Notes: generated from the sequence alone by a model not told the origin. A stretch of DNA of 64,000 nucleotides from Rhipidocladum racemiflorum (GCA_036346355.1 CM070584.1:49807097-49871096); one strand, 5' to 3'. Counted from the stretch's first letter, positions 1 through 11,296 are shown. Numbers and translations are program-made.

Positions 1-45
1 ACAGGTCTTCTGAAGAAGTTGTGATGTTACCTTTTTTCCTTGCAG

Positions 46-2436
46 GTTACAAAAGATGGCTGCCCAATAATCTTCCATGATGACTTCATCATCACAAAAG
101 AAACTGTATGTTCTTTTTATTCATTCTTTCGTTGTTAAGCTTTGTTTATGCACTATCCTGTTCATCTATTGTGGGAAAAACTCTTGAGTTAATCTTGATT
201 GTTATTGCAAGGTGTGTAGGAGGTTGTATACGAAAGGCGTGTTACGGATCTCCTCTTGGAAGAATTCCTGTCATATGGGCTACAGAAAGAATCTCGCATT
301 GTGATTCCCCGCATCCTTCTTATTGTCTTCTTTTGTGAAAATGTAATATCTCAGCCCATTAATATGAAGGCTCATATGGCCCATGTGGAGCGGTGGTGGG
401 ATTAATCCCACATTGCTTGCATAAAATGTGATGTAGTGGTATAATGCCTATTGGATATAAACATAGCACCTTCAGGTTAACTCTTTTACATGAAGCGATG
501 ATGAAAGTGCAAGCGGGGAGCTATGCATGCGCGGGTCCACCCCACGGTGGGCTAGGATATTGAGTGAATTTGGGCCAGGGATGGGTGGGGTTGGTTCTGG
601 GTATCTAACATGTATATGGTGTGCTGCCGAGTGCGTCAGCCCTCAAAAGGGGTGAGTGTAATACCCCGGTCTGTTAACGTGAAAGTCCATGTGGAGCAGT
701 GGTGGGATTTGTCCCATATTGTTTGCCTAAAGTGAGTTGTAGTAGTATATAATGCATGTTGGGATGCGCGCGTCACAGTGGGCTAGGACATTGAGCAAAT
801 GTGGGTCAGAGTGTTACATTTGAATGTGTGTTTAAAAGCGGTATCCGTTTCACCTGCCTTTATATTGGTCGTTCAGATCTCCAAGCCCTTACTTAGAAGG
901 ACACGAGATGGTAGAGTCCTTAATTGGAGCACGGAAGAAGATGATTCTCTTTGCACATTGCAAGAAGTTCTTGAACGTGTCAGTCCTCGTCTGGGATTTA
1001 ATATTGAACTAAAGTTTGATGACAACATTATCTATCAGAGGAGAGACCTTTACCGTGCCCTTCAAGCTGTATTGCAAGTATGGCTTGTTGCCCTTGTTCG
1101 CATAACATGATTTCAATTCATTCGCACATTTGATCACTCATCACTGTGAGGTGATAGTCATAACGCTGTTAAATGCTTTTGATAGGTTGTTTTTCAGTAC
1201 TCTACCGATAGGCCCATCTTTTTCTCAACTTTCCAACCTGATGCGGCACGGCTTATGCGGGAACTCCAAAGCCTATATCCTGTAAGTATTCTTTGAAACC
1301 TCTTGTTTTATGTCTGAATTGTTATTTGAAAAGTTATCTTAATATTTGGTATAGCTAGTGATTACACCGGTTACTTCTGACCCCAGTGCAAGGAAGAGTC
1401 CTTTCTTACATTCATAGGTCTGGAACTCCCAAAATCAATCTTAGTACCTCAACCTTTTGCAGAACAATCTGGTTGTGATTTACTTACATTTGAGCCTTTT
1501 GAGTACACCATAGGCCAGCTAGTTACAGTAAGTAAAATCTCTTCTACATTGATCATTTACTTGAGTAAAATGACAATAGACACAAGAAATTAAAGTAGAA
1601 CCGACAAGTTATTCAGAGGCATAAGCAGATTCTAATTTTTTTTATGATTATAATTCTCAAATCAAATTATCAGTAACCTGCAAAATGGATGATAACTGTT
1701 ATGCCATATGCAGATGCTGATGATTTCTGTCCAAACCAATATTTTCTACAAAAGTTTTACCTTTTTTGATGTTAGTTACTTAGTTTATATAGTTTTACAC
1801 CCAATTCTGGCGTGCAATTGTTAATTTCTGATTTTAAGGAAGCGTTGTCATGCATTCTAGCACAAACGTCTTTCAGCATTATCATGTTCAGCCTTCTATC
1901 TTGCATTAGGTACTCTTCTTAACAGAAGGGGGAACAGCCATACACAATGATTCAAGAAGGAACTCAGTTGACAAGGCTATCAAAGTATGCCAAGAGTATG
2001 ACCTGCATGGGATTGTGTCAGAAGTGAGAGGGGTTTTCAAGAATCCCTCTGCAGTCCTCAGAGCACAAGAGTCCAACCTTGCACTTCTCACCTACGGACA
2101 GCTCAAGTAAGCAACATATATGTATCTTGTTCCTCGTGCTAGCTAGCTTGCCATTGTTTGCTTTTCAATAGTCTTATTCCTGGGTTTCTTTATTGCATCT
2201 TCAGTAATGTGTGGGAGGCTGTTTACGTTCAGTATCTGATGGGCGTAAATGGTGTCATTGTTGATCTAGTGGAGGAAATCTCAAATGCTGTGGCAGATTT
2301 CAGTAAACCAGACCTCAACCATAGCACGTTAGGTAGCAGTGTTGGCCTGGAAGGAGCAAGGCATCAGGCCTTCTCACAGCAGCAGCTGGGATTCTTGCTC
2401 CGGCTTATACCTGAGTTGATTCAGCAACCACACTGA
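46..2436 (+). CDS. Glycerophosphodiester phosphodiesterase, plant GDPD1/2/3 type (3' part; 5' end outside window)
   Basis: The enzyme hydrolyses glycerophosphodiesters to glycerol-3-phosphate and an alcohol, a step in phospholipid recycling and phosphate saving. I read six exons: 46-105, about 220-300, 877-1077, 1186-1281, 1910-2106 and 2205-2436, all with GT-AG borders and consistent phase, about 288 aa. Visible motifs are IIFHDDF (the HD pair of the GDPD active site), FNIELKFDD (metal-binding Glu), STFQPDAARL, GIVSEVRGVFKNPSA and GVIVDLVEEI, in the order and spacing known for plant GDPD1-3. The protein ends LLRLIPELIQQPH and a TGA at 2434-2436. The N-terminal exon(s) with the start codon lie left of the window. 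The start of the second exon could be 220 or 223. Intron 2 (301-876) holds repeat copies that look like small LTR-type insertions. Family assignment is firm; which paralogue it is cannot be told. Confidence 0.93.
342..583 (+). repeat. LTR/TRIM-like repeat copy A in GDPD intron 2
   Basis: Starts TGTAATATC and shares long stretches with copy B at 657-818: CATGTGGAGCGGTGGTGGGA, CCCACATTGCTTGC and GGGCTAGGATATTGAG. It is longer than copy B because of extra sequence in its middle. It lies wholly inside intron 2 of the GDPD gene. Confidence 0.6.
657..818 (+). repeat. LTR/TRIM-like repeat copy B in GDPD intron 2
   Basis: Begins TGTAATACCCCGG and ends GAGTGTTACA, so its termini are the inverted pair TGTAATA/TGTTACA as in a short LTR. 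The interior matches copy A at 342-583. I found no matching 5-bp target duplication. A solo LTR of a small (TRIM-type) retroelement is the likeliest reading. Confidence 0.55.
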
Positions 2437-3412
2437 ACGTACATAATAGCCAAGACTCCAAGAGGCGTGTCAGTTTTGAAGCGTGATTCAGGCTTTCATC
2501 TTCTGTTGATTGTTCAGGTATACGAGTCTAACACTACTTTAGAAGGTACATACTAGAGCACTGTTGCTGTTGAACATAGAGATGATCCCATATAGTAAGG
2601 AGAGTCAAGTCTTCAGAAAATGATTCTGCATGGGATGATCGATCACGGTCTTGTTGCAAATATATTCATCAGTATTTTGTTAACTACACGTACAGCAATG
2701 TATTGCAAGAATATTTGGAAAACCGGCCAGACTGCAATTTGAGCATCCATTCTTGGTCTGTTTTCCAGTGAGTTGACTTGTTTTCACGTGCATATAAGCT
2801 GTTACTTGACTGACAACAGCCTATAACTCTCGGATCCGTTGCATTTCCTTGGTATGTGTGTTTTCTTGCTGGAAAGATACTGTCATCTAACAAGAGGGAC
2901 TAAGAACACTGAGGGCTGAATATATAACGCTCTGAAGTCCGATCCTGATCTCCTTGTGAATCGGACTGGTCTCCATATACAAGTGTCAGTTTTCTCCTTG
3001 TGAATCAATACCGATCCTGATCTCTTGTGCCGGCACGGTGGTCGGTCTCGCGCCATTTTATTGTTGGTTCCACAGGGCGTAGCCGTGCGGCGCGGTGGAA
3101 GATGATGGACGTGGTGGAAGACGGGGGGTAGGGCATCGACGCGGTGGACGACGGAGTGTAGGGTGGTGGTGAAAGATAGTGGGCGGCGTCTTGGATCGCA
3201 CATACGTGGGTCGTGCTCAAACGCATAGGGTATGATTGGGTGAAGATTTTCACCGTTACAATTCACATAATGCTGATAGATTTGTAAATTGAAGATTTTA
3301 TATGTAGAATCAAGAATGAAATTCACATGCATGATTGCCGATGTCGAATGCTCTGTTGCTACGTGTTGTTTTAGCACCGCTTCCTGTCCTGTAGGGTGTC
3401 ATCGCTCTGACC
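2437..3412. other. GDPD 3' UTR and flank, no gene
   Basis: The first few hundred bases are probably 3' UTR of the GDPD gene. From about 2990 to 3240 the sequence is GC-rich with short open frames on the minus strand that resemble no family I know. A short segment (CCGATCCTGATCTC followed by CTTGTGAATC-type sequence) occurs twice, near 2939 and 3010. Confidence 0.5.
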
Positions 3413-3446
3413 CACTGGTCGCTGCTGGGGTCGCACCCAATTATTT

Positions 3447-3600
3447 TCGTCGGCTATAAATAGGCCGACGTAAATGACGCCTTAATTTCGTCGGTTTGAG
3501 TGTAGCTGACGAAAATAATATTATTTTCGTCGGTTTCTGTGAGGCCGACAAATATACGCCTCTATTTTCGTCGGTTGGGGTGTAAGCCGACGAAAATACT
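3447..3600. repeat. CACTA left subterminal repeats (ATTTTCGTCGG type)
   Basis: At least six copies of TTTCGTCGG or its complement CCGACGAAA occur in about 150 bp, in alternating orientation. Such subterminal motifs are where CACTA transposases bind in known elements. Confidence 0.8.
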
Positions 3601-4098
3601 TGTACTAGGTCACGCGTGCCACTATCAAAATTGAAAACCCTGAGCGCGATGCCTCCCTTCTTCTCCCTGCTTCCTCGGTCGCCCTCCCCCTGCGTCCCCG
3701 GCCGGCCGGCGCGCCTTCTCTTGCTCCTCAGGACGGCGGCTTCCTCCTTCGGGCCGGTGACCCTGCTCCTTCCCCGTGCTCGATGCTGCCCTCCCGGTTT
3801 CCCCAGGGTCGGTGCCGCCTCCACCTCCTTCCTCCGGCCGACGTCCTCCCCCAACTGGCGCCCACCCCTCCTCCAACCGGGTCCCCCTCCAAGCGAAGCA
3901 GCGGCAGCAGCAGCAGAGGCACTGCCCCCTCCCTCTTGCCTTCTTCTTGTGGTGAGTGCACAACCACAAATTAAAGTGAGGTATTTAGTTTCTTGTGCAC
4001 GCCATGTGTTTGTGGAAATGCTTAGAAGATGTATAATATTTCCTATTGTTGATGTATTGCACGACTGCTACTACAATATGTTGTTTTGTTGACTCCAG

Positions 4099-4171
4099 TC
4101 ACTACCTTTTCATACTTCTGCTTATTGGTGATTCTAGTGTTGGGAAATCATGCTTACTTCTCAGATTCGTG
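4099..4171 (+). pseudogene. Captured Rab GTPase exon fragment (P-loop)
   Basis: In the frame starting CAC at 4100 the sequence reads HYLFILLLIGDSSVGKSCLL followed by LRF. This is the G1/P-loop exon of a Rab1/RabD-type small GTPase, whose usual form is [20 protein letters not shown] and LRF. It is preceded by an AG (CTCCAG) and followed by GTATGAG, so the original splice sites seem to have been captured with it. The G2-G5 motifs are not present nearby, so it cannot make a GTPase. It sits inside the CACTA element with the same orientation as the ALIS fragment. Confidence 0.82.
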
Positions 4172-5775
4172 GTATGAGTTTGTAATTCTTTCTCCTAATC
4201 ATGTATTGATACTTCATCATGTTGGAGTAAAAATATTTTATATGCGTGTAAAAATACTTAAGTGAATCAGAAGGTGGAGGAGTAAGCCATTCTTGCAGTG
4301 TATATTTTGTGTTTCCTTTCCTATGTGAATCGGAAACTTTTTATCCTATGCAACTTTTTTTTCAGGTTCTTCTCCCATTAGGTGGTAGACTGGTAGGTTA
4401 ACTCCTAAGATGTTGCAGTGTCTTGGACTATCTGGTTTAGGTTCTGGTGGAGGATTTGATCCTAAGATTCTTCATCTAACTTCTCCAAGCATCAACCAAA
4501 AGAAAACTAGATCTGAACTGTTCGATCATGCCATTTAACAAATAATACGGAATCCTTGCTTGTCTTTATATTGTTAAGATATGATGTCCAAACTTCTGTT
4601 TCCATAAGAAGTTTCTTTTTATGATGAACAACTAGAGTCATCCTCCAATAATATCAGGGGTGAAATATGCTTATTTAATCTTGAAATTTCTATGTGGAAA
4701 TAGGTAGAACTAGTGATATTTATTCAGAACTCTGCACAACCCAGTTAGATTTTTGGACAACTAGAGTCATCCTCCAATAATATTTATTTAGAATCCGCAC
4801 CGTTGTGTCTTGTTACATGGCTTGCTTGAAGTTGCTTCATAGTCACCTGAACCTCACAATCTTTCTGCCATGCAAGGCACATCTCAAATTTGAGGTTCAG
4901 TTTAGTACACCCATAAGGGACAGATGAGGTAGAGTAGCTTTGATGCAGGCAAGGCTAGGTGGGTCTTGTACAACAATCGAAGCTGCCTATGTTTTAATGA
5001 GGCATTGATGAGACGTCTGATGAAGCAATTTTCCAAGGACAGAACCAAATAGCCCCTCACAGTGCTTGTTCTGTCTATTTTCTCATTCCGAAAAAGTTTT
5101 CAATGACCAATATCGTTATTTGTATACTGCCCTCACAGGTATAAACAATGTTCAGTGAAGTCTATAATATTCCTTCCCCACAATGAAGCTTTTTACTATA
5201 TCTGGACGTTTGCTGACCTCAAGTTGTAATGGTTGTATCAAAACGCAGGTTAGGCATTATTACTATTGTCTGCTCTGTCGCCTGAATAAGCTTCTTGGTC
5301 CTGGGTTCTCACTTGATACAAAACCTCCAAGGATATAGAGAGATGCTAACAAAATCAAATACAGCTTTGTGCAGGGTTCTGCAGGTCATGTAATTCTAAG
5401 TTATTTTGGCTTCTGTTATTTGAGCCACTTAGTATTGCCTTTGAGACACTGCAGGTAATTCAACCAAGATTGTGGGAAATATCACTCCTTGACTTTTATT
5501 TATTTATTTTTATTAATTTTGCTGCTCAGTTGAGGAAACCAATTTTTTCTGGAAGATGTGTGTATATAAATGTAAATAAAAATACCAAAAAAAATATGAA
5601 GGTTTACCTGCATGTACTTGATACTTATGATTCTATTCATGCCCTTTCTCAAATAGTTTTTTTTTTGGCAGTCTATCATGGTGCATGGGTTTTAGTTATT
5701 TGACATTTGGCAGCGACATCAGATGGTTTTCTGTATTGTTTAGTAACTTATATGGTATTATTTCTACTATTTCAG

Positions 5776-6079
5776 GTGATAACCATTTTCTTGGTTATTG
5801 GAATTACTTTCGTACCTGTTGGGCTTGTTTGTCTTCATGCTTCAAACCATGTAATTGATTTGCTTTCTGTCTGGTAGATGCTGAACTGCCACTTTGATGT
5901 CATGCTAAATACATACTAATATGCGCCCTATTCTGGGTGTGCAGGTTGCAGAAATCGTTCACTGTTATGATATTGATTGTGTACCTAATGCTTACAGAAG
6001 AAACAAGCAAGCTTATATCAAAGACAGCTCAATTTCAAAGAATTGTACTAAGGAAATGAAGGAAGTTCGTTATGAGGTC
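5776..6079 (+). pseudogene. Captured CDC50/ALIS (P4-ATPase beta subunit) exon fragments
   Basis: Two neighbouring exons are recognisable. Exon 5776-5850, after TTTCAG and before GTAATTG, reads FLVIGITFVPVGLVCL, the first membrane span of CDC50/LEM3 proteins. Exon 5945-6079, after GTGCAG, reads EIVHCYDIDCVPN and SKNCTKEMKEV, matching the conserved stretch after that span (usual form VVDRYDTDCIP... KKCTR). The phase between them is conserved. Plant ALIS proteins pair with ALA flippases for export from the ER; this copy lacks the N-terminal start and the rest of the ectodomain, and a TAA follows at 6080-6082. A gene fragment moved by the CACTA element. Confidence 0.8.
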
Positions 6080-6639
6080 TAACCAGAACTTTTTTTATCT
6101 TATTTAATTGTCAGCTAACCATGGTCCAGAATACTTTTTTCCCCTTGTATTACTGAAATTTCCTGAGTATAGTTGGGTGCCACTTAATGGTCGTCATAGT
6201 TCTGTGTCAAAGAAAAAGAAAAGAAAAGAATGCCAGTTACAGACTCATATTGTAATCTTTTCATAACTAACGAACGAATGTCTTACAGTACATTTGTTGA
6301 CATCTTATCCTTGATAGGTGAAACTAGGTTCAGAATATCAGATTCTGGGTTGTAACTGGAACATTGTTTGCGATATAAGTTTTTAGACCATGAATTCAAG
6401 CTTGGAGATGAAAAATGTGGAGGATACATCATTTTTAATTGACTTGTTTAATTTTGTAAATGCAACCTTGTCCTTGCTTTATTGATTCTGAACCCCATAA
6501 CCTGAGAAATGTGGCATGGTAATTTGTATATGTGAAAGAACTTAGTATTTCATAGCAATGCCTGCACTTGGTATTTTTAATAGTTGTGCAGTTTATTCTC
6601 TTTTTTAAAAAAATTCATGGTTTTTTATATTTTTTTAAA

Positions 6640-6965
6640 TTTTAAAAAAGTATTTTCGTTGGCCTAAACCGACGAAAACAAGGTTTTTATATTTTTTTTA
6701 AAATTTTAAAAAAGTAATTTCGTCGGCCTAAACCGACGAAAATAGAAGAAAATTGCTGACGAAAATAACTATTTTCGTCGGCCAGACTCCACATCAGCGG
6801 GTGCGAAAACGGTCACTATTTTCGTCAGCCTCTCTGGCCGACGAAAATACATGTATTTTCGTCAACATAATTTCGTCGGTCTATTTTCGTCGGTAAACCG
6901 ACGAAAATAGCTATTTTCGTCGGTTTTCCTCGTATTTTCGTCGGTTTTAGGCCGACGAAAATAAT
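6640..6965. repeat. CACTA right subterminal repeats
   Basis: About a dozen copies of TTTCGTCGG/CCGACGAAA lie in direct and inverted pairs, spaced by short AT-rich spacers. They mirror the array at the left end of the element and can form several short hairpins. Confidence 0.8.
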
Positions 6966-6984
6966 ATGAATTCCTGTAGTGACC

Positions 6985-7560
6985 TCCCATCCCCAGCTCG
7001 ATACTCGCCACGACCACTGGACTGCTCGCAACACGCTGCGTGTTGCTCCCTGCCCCGTGGTATACCGTTGCTTTGTCTTGTCGGCCGTCATCTCACACCC
7101 TCCATTCCCAAGTCGGTGCTTGTTGCAACCACAAGGGTCAACCTTGCACTACCGTGCGCCACTGTCTACCCTACCGCCTCCGCCAATTCACCAGTGCTGG
7201 TGGCTGCTCGGTGCTCATTTGCTACGTCCCTGCTCCCTACATGCTTACACCTGTCCTGTGGCCCTCGTCCGTCGTTGCCGGGCTACCATCGATACAGAGA
7301 GCGTGGGCATGCGAAATAGTGAGATAATTGGGTGTTGAAATTGAGGAATGGAAGAAGACTGGACCTTGGGTGGTTTGGCTGTGCATGGAAGATTGGGAGA
7401 GGGAGTTGGTGGGACGGGCTGAAATGGACTTGGAGGTAGCAATACGTATTTTTAAGCTCACTTACTAATATATACACCTAATATACTAACTATATACTAT
7501 ATTTTTTGTCAAAAAATTTGGGTGTACATTTGTACACCCATGTCCATATGCTGCGTATTC
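6985..7560. other. No recognisable gene
   Basis: Pre-insertion flank to the right of the CACTA element. The first 300 bp are GC-rich with overlapping short open frames in several frames on both strands, which indicates composition rather than coding. From 7440 the sequence is AT-rich and contains the palindrome-like GGGTGTACATTTGTACACCC at 7530-7549. Confidence 0.5.
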
Positions 7561-8085
7561 CCCTGGCAACCGTCATATGGCTAGTATGCACCATGGCTAT
7601 GTGTGACAGTAAACTCTAACGACATGTTCAGTAAAATGGTATGCATCAATGCATAATTGTGGTTTCCCAATTTTACTGATGTCGTCACATAGCCAACATT
7701 CGCCACGATTAGGTCTAGCAATAAACCTTAATGATGTGTCCAACAAAATGGTATGTATTTGGTTAGCATTGGTTTTCCAATTTTATTGCCACACTCACAT
7801 GGCCATCATGCGCCACAGCTAGGTGTGGCTATAAAATCTAACAATATGTCCCCTAAATTAGAATGTATTTGAACGTGAATGTGGTATCCAGTTTTTACTA
7901 CCACTATCACATGGCCATCATGCGCCACGGCTATGTATGGCAGTAAAATCTAATTACACATCCACTAAATTGGAATATATTTGAATGTAAATGCGGTATC
8001 CATTTTTACTGCCACACTGATATGACCATCACTCACCACAAATAGGTATGACGGTATAATCTAACAACACGTCCAATAGATTGGT
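7561..8085. repeat. Five diverged tandem copies of a ~111-bp hairpin-forming repeat
   Basis: The phrase CATGGCCATCATGCGCCAC and its variants recur near 7573, 7686, 7797, 7907 and 8018. A preceding TTTTACTGCCAC-type phrase recurs at 7671, 7781, 7893 and 8004, a spacing of 110-112 bp. Within a unit, TTTTACTGCCACAC is nearly the reverse complement of the GTGTGGCTATAAAA that follows about 30 bases later, so each unit can fold back. The first unit lacks its leading arm. No protein is encoded. Confidence 0.8.
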
Positions 8086-10251
8086 CTAAAAGCTCATTCC
8101 TTTGGTATTTATTGTCAATACTTATATCATTATGTTCCTCTCGTTGTCAATAAGCAACCGATGAAAACTGTTTGAATGAGAGTTGCCAATCAAAAGTTAT
8201 AGCTAAAACAATATTTCTAGTATTAATAAGGAACTCATATTTGTTAATTGGTTGTCTACATCACTAGTTAACTCGATCCTCACATGAAGTGGGTGCATGT
8301 GGGGTGGGGCGGGCGCTCTCGTCTAGCCGACATGTAGAATAAGCTATTATAAGTTCAGAAGTAGAATAACGCTTGTGTGTATACATACTAGTACGCTTTG
8401 TAAAATCATGTGCTCAAAAATTGGCTTAATGATGAATTTGATATTGCAAAGTGGTTGCACTCATGGCATGTGTGGTACTTATGTATGTATTGTTTTATAT
8501 GATTACTTGATATGCTTGTGATAGTATGGTAATGGTTTTGCTTGATGCAATGCGCTCGTGTGAGTGGTTGCATGAACTAATCTTGAGTCAAGTCGTGTAC
8601 TTGTGCTCATACACGATCCCGTGTTTGTTCATATGTAGGTGTTGCTTGAGGGCGAATATGGTCGATAACGGGGATCAGAACTAGGTTCTGGATGAATCGA
8701 GGTTCAGATGATCGAGGATTTTATGCGGAATATTTGGACTAGAGAACGGTACACGTGGAAGCGAGTGAGTCACGCGAGAGCGGCAGGTGGGCCTTACGTG
8801 TGCATACATAAGTTTTGGGCTATATGCATGTATTGGACCATATATAATTGAGCCAGATGTGTATACATACATTGATACATATAGTTAATTAAGGTTTAAA
8901 GATATATAAATAGAAGGGGTATCTTCTGGGTTGTCAACCAGTACGTCCACACAAAAACGAAAAAAAAAGCCGCACGGAGTGCGTTACGGCAACGATTGAA
9001 GCTAGCAAAGAAAATCTCGATGCCACAGTGCTTTCGCATTGCTACAGTGCCATGATACAGTGAAGCAATACAGTACTCAGCTCTGCAGTAGATCACTACA
9101 GTGTGCTCGAGAGAAACAGAGGTTAAAGAGAGAGAAAATAGAAAAAGGAGAAGAAAAATTAAGGAAAATTTGGGAGATTGTCTGAAGATGTTTTAGAGGC
9201 ATCTTGTGAACACATTCAAGCAATAAAGATCAAGTTTTGCAAGTTGATGTGTTAGGAATCTCGTTCTTCTTTTTCATTTTTCGTTTGCATATCTATTTTG
9301 GTTTTTAGATTGATTCATTGTTTCACCGTGATAATTTTTATTTGATCCAATCAAAACCTTTCTAGGGCATCCATTGATTGATCTGAAAAGTTTGATTGGT
9401 TAATTCCTCATAGATCCTAATTAATCTCATAATTAGGGTTTGATCAATTTTCATCATTATTTGGTACAACCAACTCACGAAAGTTATAACTATAGATCCT
9501 TAGTTTCGATTAAGTTGATTTTTATTGGGTTAGTTTCAATATTGAATCTAGTTTCTACGGCCCAAATTTTACGTCAATCCTATAGCGAGATCTTCGGGAA
9601 TTACTATTTTGGTGAACGTACATCAATCTGTTTTCGTGGAAACCAAAACAATTTTTCATAATTCGTTTATAGGTGTTTTGAGAATCACTAAAAAATTGTT
9701 TTTAGCTTCTGCACAATCATTTATCCCCTTTTGATTGCTATATTAGTGTATATCGATTCTACACGCTTGAATGTCTAAATATACACACTGATAGTGCGTG
9801 TGCAGGACATGTCCTTGCTCTAGTAGTTTTTTAGAGGGCGACACCCTTCTGGATCGCAATAGCTTTCTCTTAAGTCCTAAGGAACTGTGTATAGCTCCGC
9901 ATGTCTCACAATCACAAGCGTTTTCTCTGCAAAGTGCAAATTTGAGCACGTGGGACATTGCTCATTGCCACTTGCCGACCTGAACTGAATGATTGACGCA
10001 CCACCAAGTGCATCTCTAAGTGACTCACTTCACACGTATGCCTAGTCAGCAGAAAACAAAGCAAATGCCTATGCTGCAGCTGCACTTGTGATCGACGATC
10101 TTTCTTCTTTCAGCTCTCAATTCATCCCCTTCTGACCATTAAAGAAAGAAAAGATATTGAGGAGGAGCCTCACAGCAGCTGAAAGAACAAACGACCGATC
10201 ACTGTCTGTCCTCTCTGATTTGCCCCTGCAGGGTTTGCTTAATCTGGTCTA

Positions 10252-10253
<2 letters not shown>
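8086..10253. other. Non-coding; probable old LTR-type promoter and leader at about 8.7-9.7 kb
   Basis: No gene is supported. A TATATAAATAGAAG sequence at about 8903 is followed by repeats of the phrase CTACAGTGC / CACAGTGC and a polypurine-rich stretch (9115-9170), a layout common in LTRs of grass retroelements. I could not find a second copy, clear ends or a target duplication, so the element type and limits stay open. A short open frame at 9798-9983 resembles nothing known to me. Confidence 0.35.

Positions 10254-10328
<75 letters not shown>
10254..10328. repeat. (AT)n microsatellite, ~75 bp
   Basis: Uninterrupted AT dinucleotide run. Confidence 0.98.
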
Positions 10329-10329
<1 letters not shown>

Positions 10330-10499
10330 TATTATAATGGTGGCAGTGGTGAATTCTACCCACGTCATTAATTGCCCTGCTTAATTGCCCTACGCAAAAA
10401 ACGAAGCGTTGCTTTAATTAGCCAGCTTTCGCAAGAAACGAAGCGTTAAAGATAGATGTTTGATCTTGTGAAATAATTTTTTTATTTTTTAATCTTTAT

Positions 10500-10549
10500 T
10501 TTTCGTTATCAATTTTGTTTTTCGTAGCAATGCACGGGCATGTAACTAG
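10500..10549 (+). mobile_element. Helitron-like 3' terminus
   Basis: The stretch ends TAGCAATGCACGGGCATG followed by TAACTAG|T. The CTAG|T end and the upstream GCACGGGC phrase are typical of a common monocot Helitron family. The predicted hairpin is weak here and I could not place the 5' end, so only the terminus is marked. Confidence 0.4.
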
Positions 10550-10550
10550 T

Positions 10551-11278
10551 ATATATATAATCCTGCGTGATCGGAATGTCGGTTACTTAACGGTGCACCT
10601 ATCAGCTGGTGACAAGGGAGAGAGGATCATTGGCCAATCCATGGCTTCCCTTGAGAAAAAAGGCTTCAGCCTAATTTGCCCTCCAGACCTTGCCTAGATT
10701 TCTTGATGGGGTCCTTGGCTTCTTTCAGCTCTCAAAAATTTGCTACCATCTAGCTATAGGCAATTGGGTGCCCCTTGCAGATCATAGTCATAGACTGGCT
10801 AAGAGTGGAAAAGTTGCTTCATGGGCAAGGTCACCACATATATTAGTCAGTGGCATGCGCCCCCACTCCAAAGGCATTGACAGTGGGCTACACTGTGGGG
10901 ACTAAGAAAGCAACCTGAAAAAGGATTTGTCATGGTGTGGTGCAAATGTGATGCACCATGCTCTGAAGAGAAGGGTAGTAATTCTGGGCTTTAGCTTTCG
11001 CTAATGGGGTTGTTCAATTCTGATGTTCACATTGCTATGGTGGTGCTGTGAGTTTCGACATGTTGTGACGCTGAATCGCCGGGCTGTTGCGTCGCACCGC
11101 GAGCTTTAAAGGCTTTGGTAATTGGCGGTGACTTCCCATGGAGGAAGTGCTGTGCTGAACATTCTCCGGCTCTTCTTCTTCTTTGTTGAACGAACTAGCA
11201 GGAGCACTGCTATTTTTTTTTTATTATTGAAGCAGAAAGAAAAGCTGTGTACAAAAATACGTACCCCATATGTGGGTG
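10551..11278. other. No recognisable gene
   Basis: Mixed-composition sequence with short open frames (10515-10697, 10690-10905) that have no recognisable domain and no plausible splice partners. It ends at the target duplication of the following LINE. Confidence 0.45.
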
Positions 11279-11296
11279 AAAGTTCAGATAGGGTTG

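Larger units (their letters stand above)
3413..6981 (+). mobile_element. Non-autonomous CACTA transposon carrying host gene fragments (Pack-CACTA)
   Basis: The right end reads ...CCTGTAGTG (the inverse of CACTACAGG), the left end begins CACTGGTCG, and both are flanked by the same three bases, ACC (3410-3412 and 6982-6984), the target duplication size of CACTA elements. Both ends carry dense subterminal copies of ATTTTCGTCGG in both orientations. Length is 3,569 bp. There is no transposase. The interior contains spliced-gene remnants: a Rab GTPase P-loop exon (4099-4171) and two CDC50/ALIS exons (5776-6079). A GC-rich open frame at 3616-4092 just inside the left end may be a further captured or chimeric first exon; I do not recognise it. 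The left terminus is diverged (CACTG rather than CACTA), so the outermost left bases are less certain than the right ones. Confidence 0.8.

Noticed and set aside
3616..4092. 158-residue frame starting MPLSKLKTLSAMPPF
   Set aside because: Inside the CACTA element, Pro/Arg/Leu-rich, overlapped by frames on the other strand. Could be a captured first exon, but nothing identifies it, so not listed as a gene.
5237..5337. Further captured exon (RLNKLLGPGFSLDTKPPRI) in the CACTA element
   Set aside because: A frame follows a CGCAGG acceptor-like site, but I cannot link it to any family.
7561..8085. CRISPR-like array
   Set aside because: Repeats are about 111 bp, diverged and without unique spacers of constant length; plant nuclear context.
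8680..9740. Solo LTR
   Set aside because: Promoter-like TATA and CACAGTGC repeats fit, but I found neither TG...CA borders nor a target duplication, so it is only mentioned as a possibility in the description of the region.
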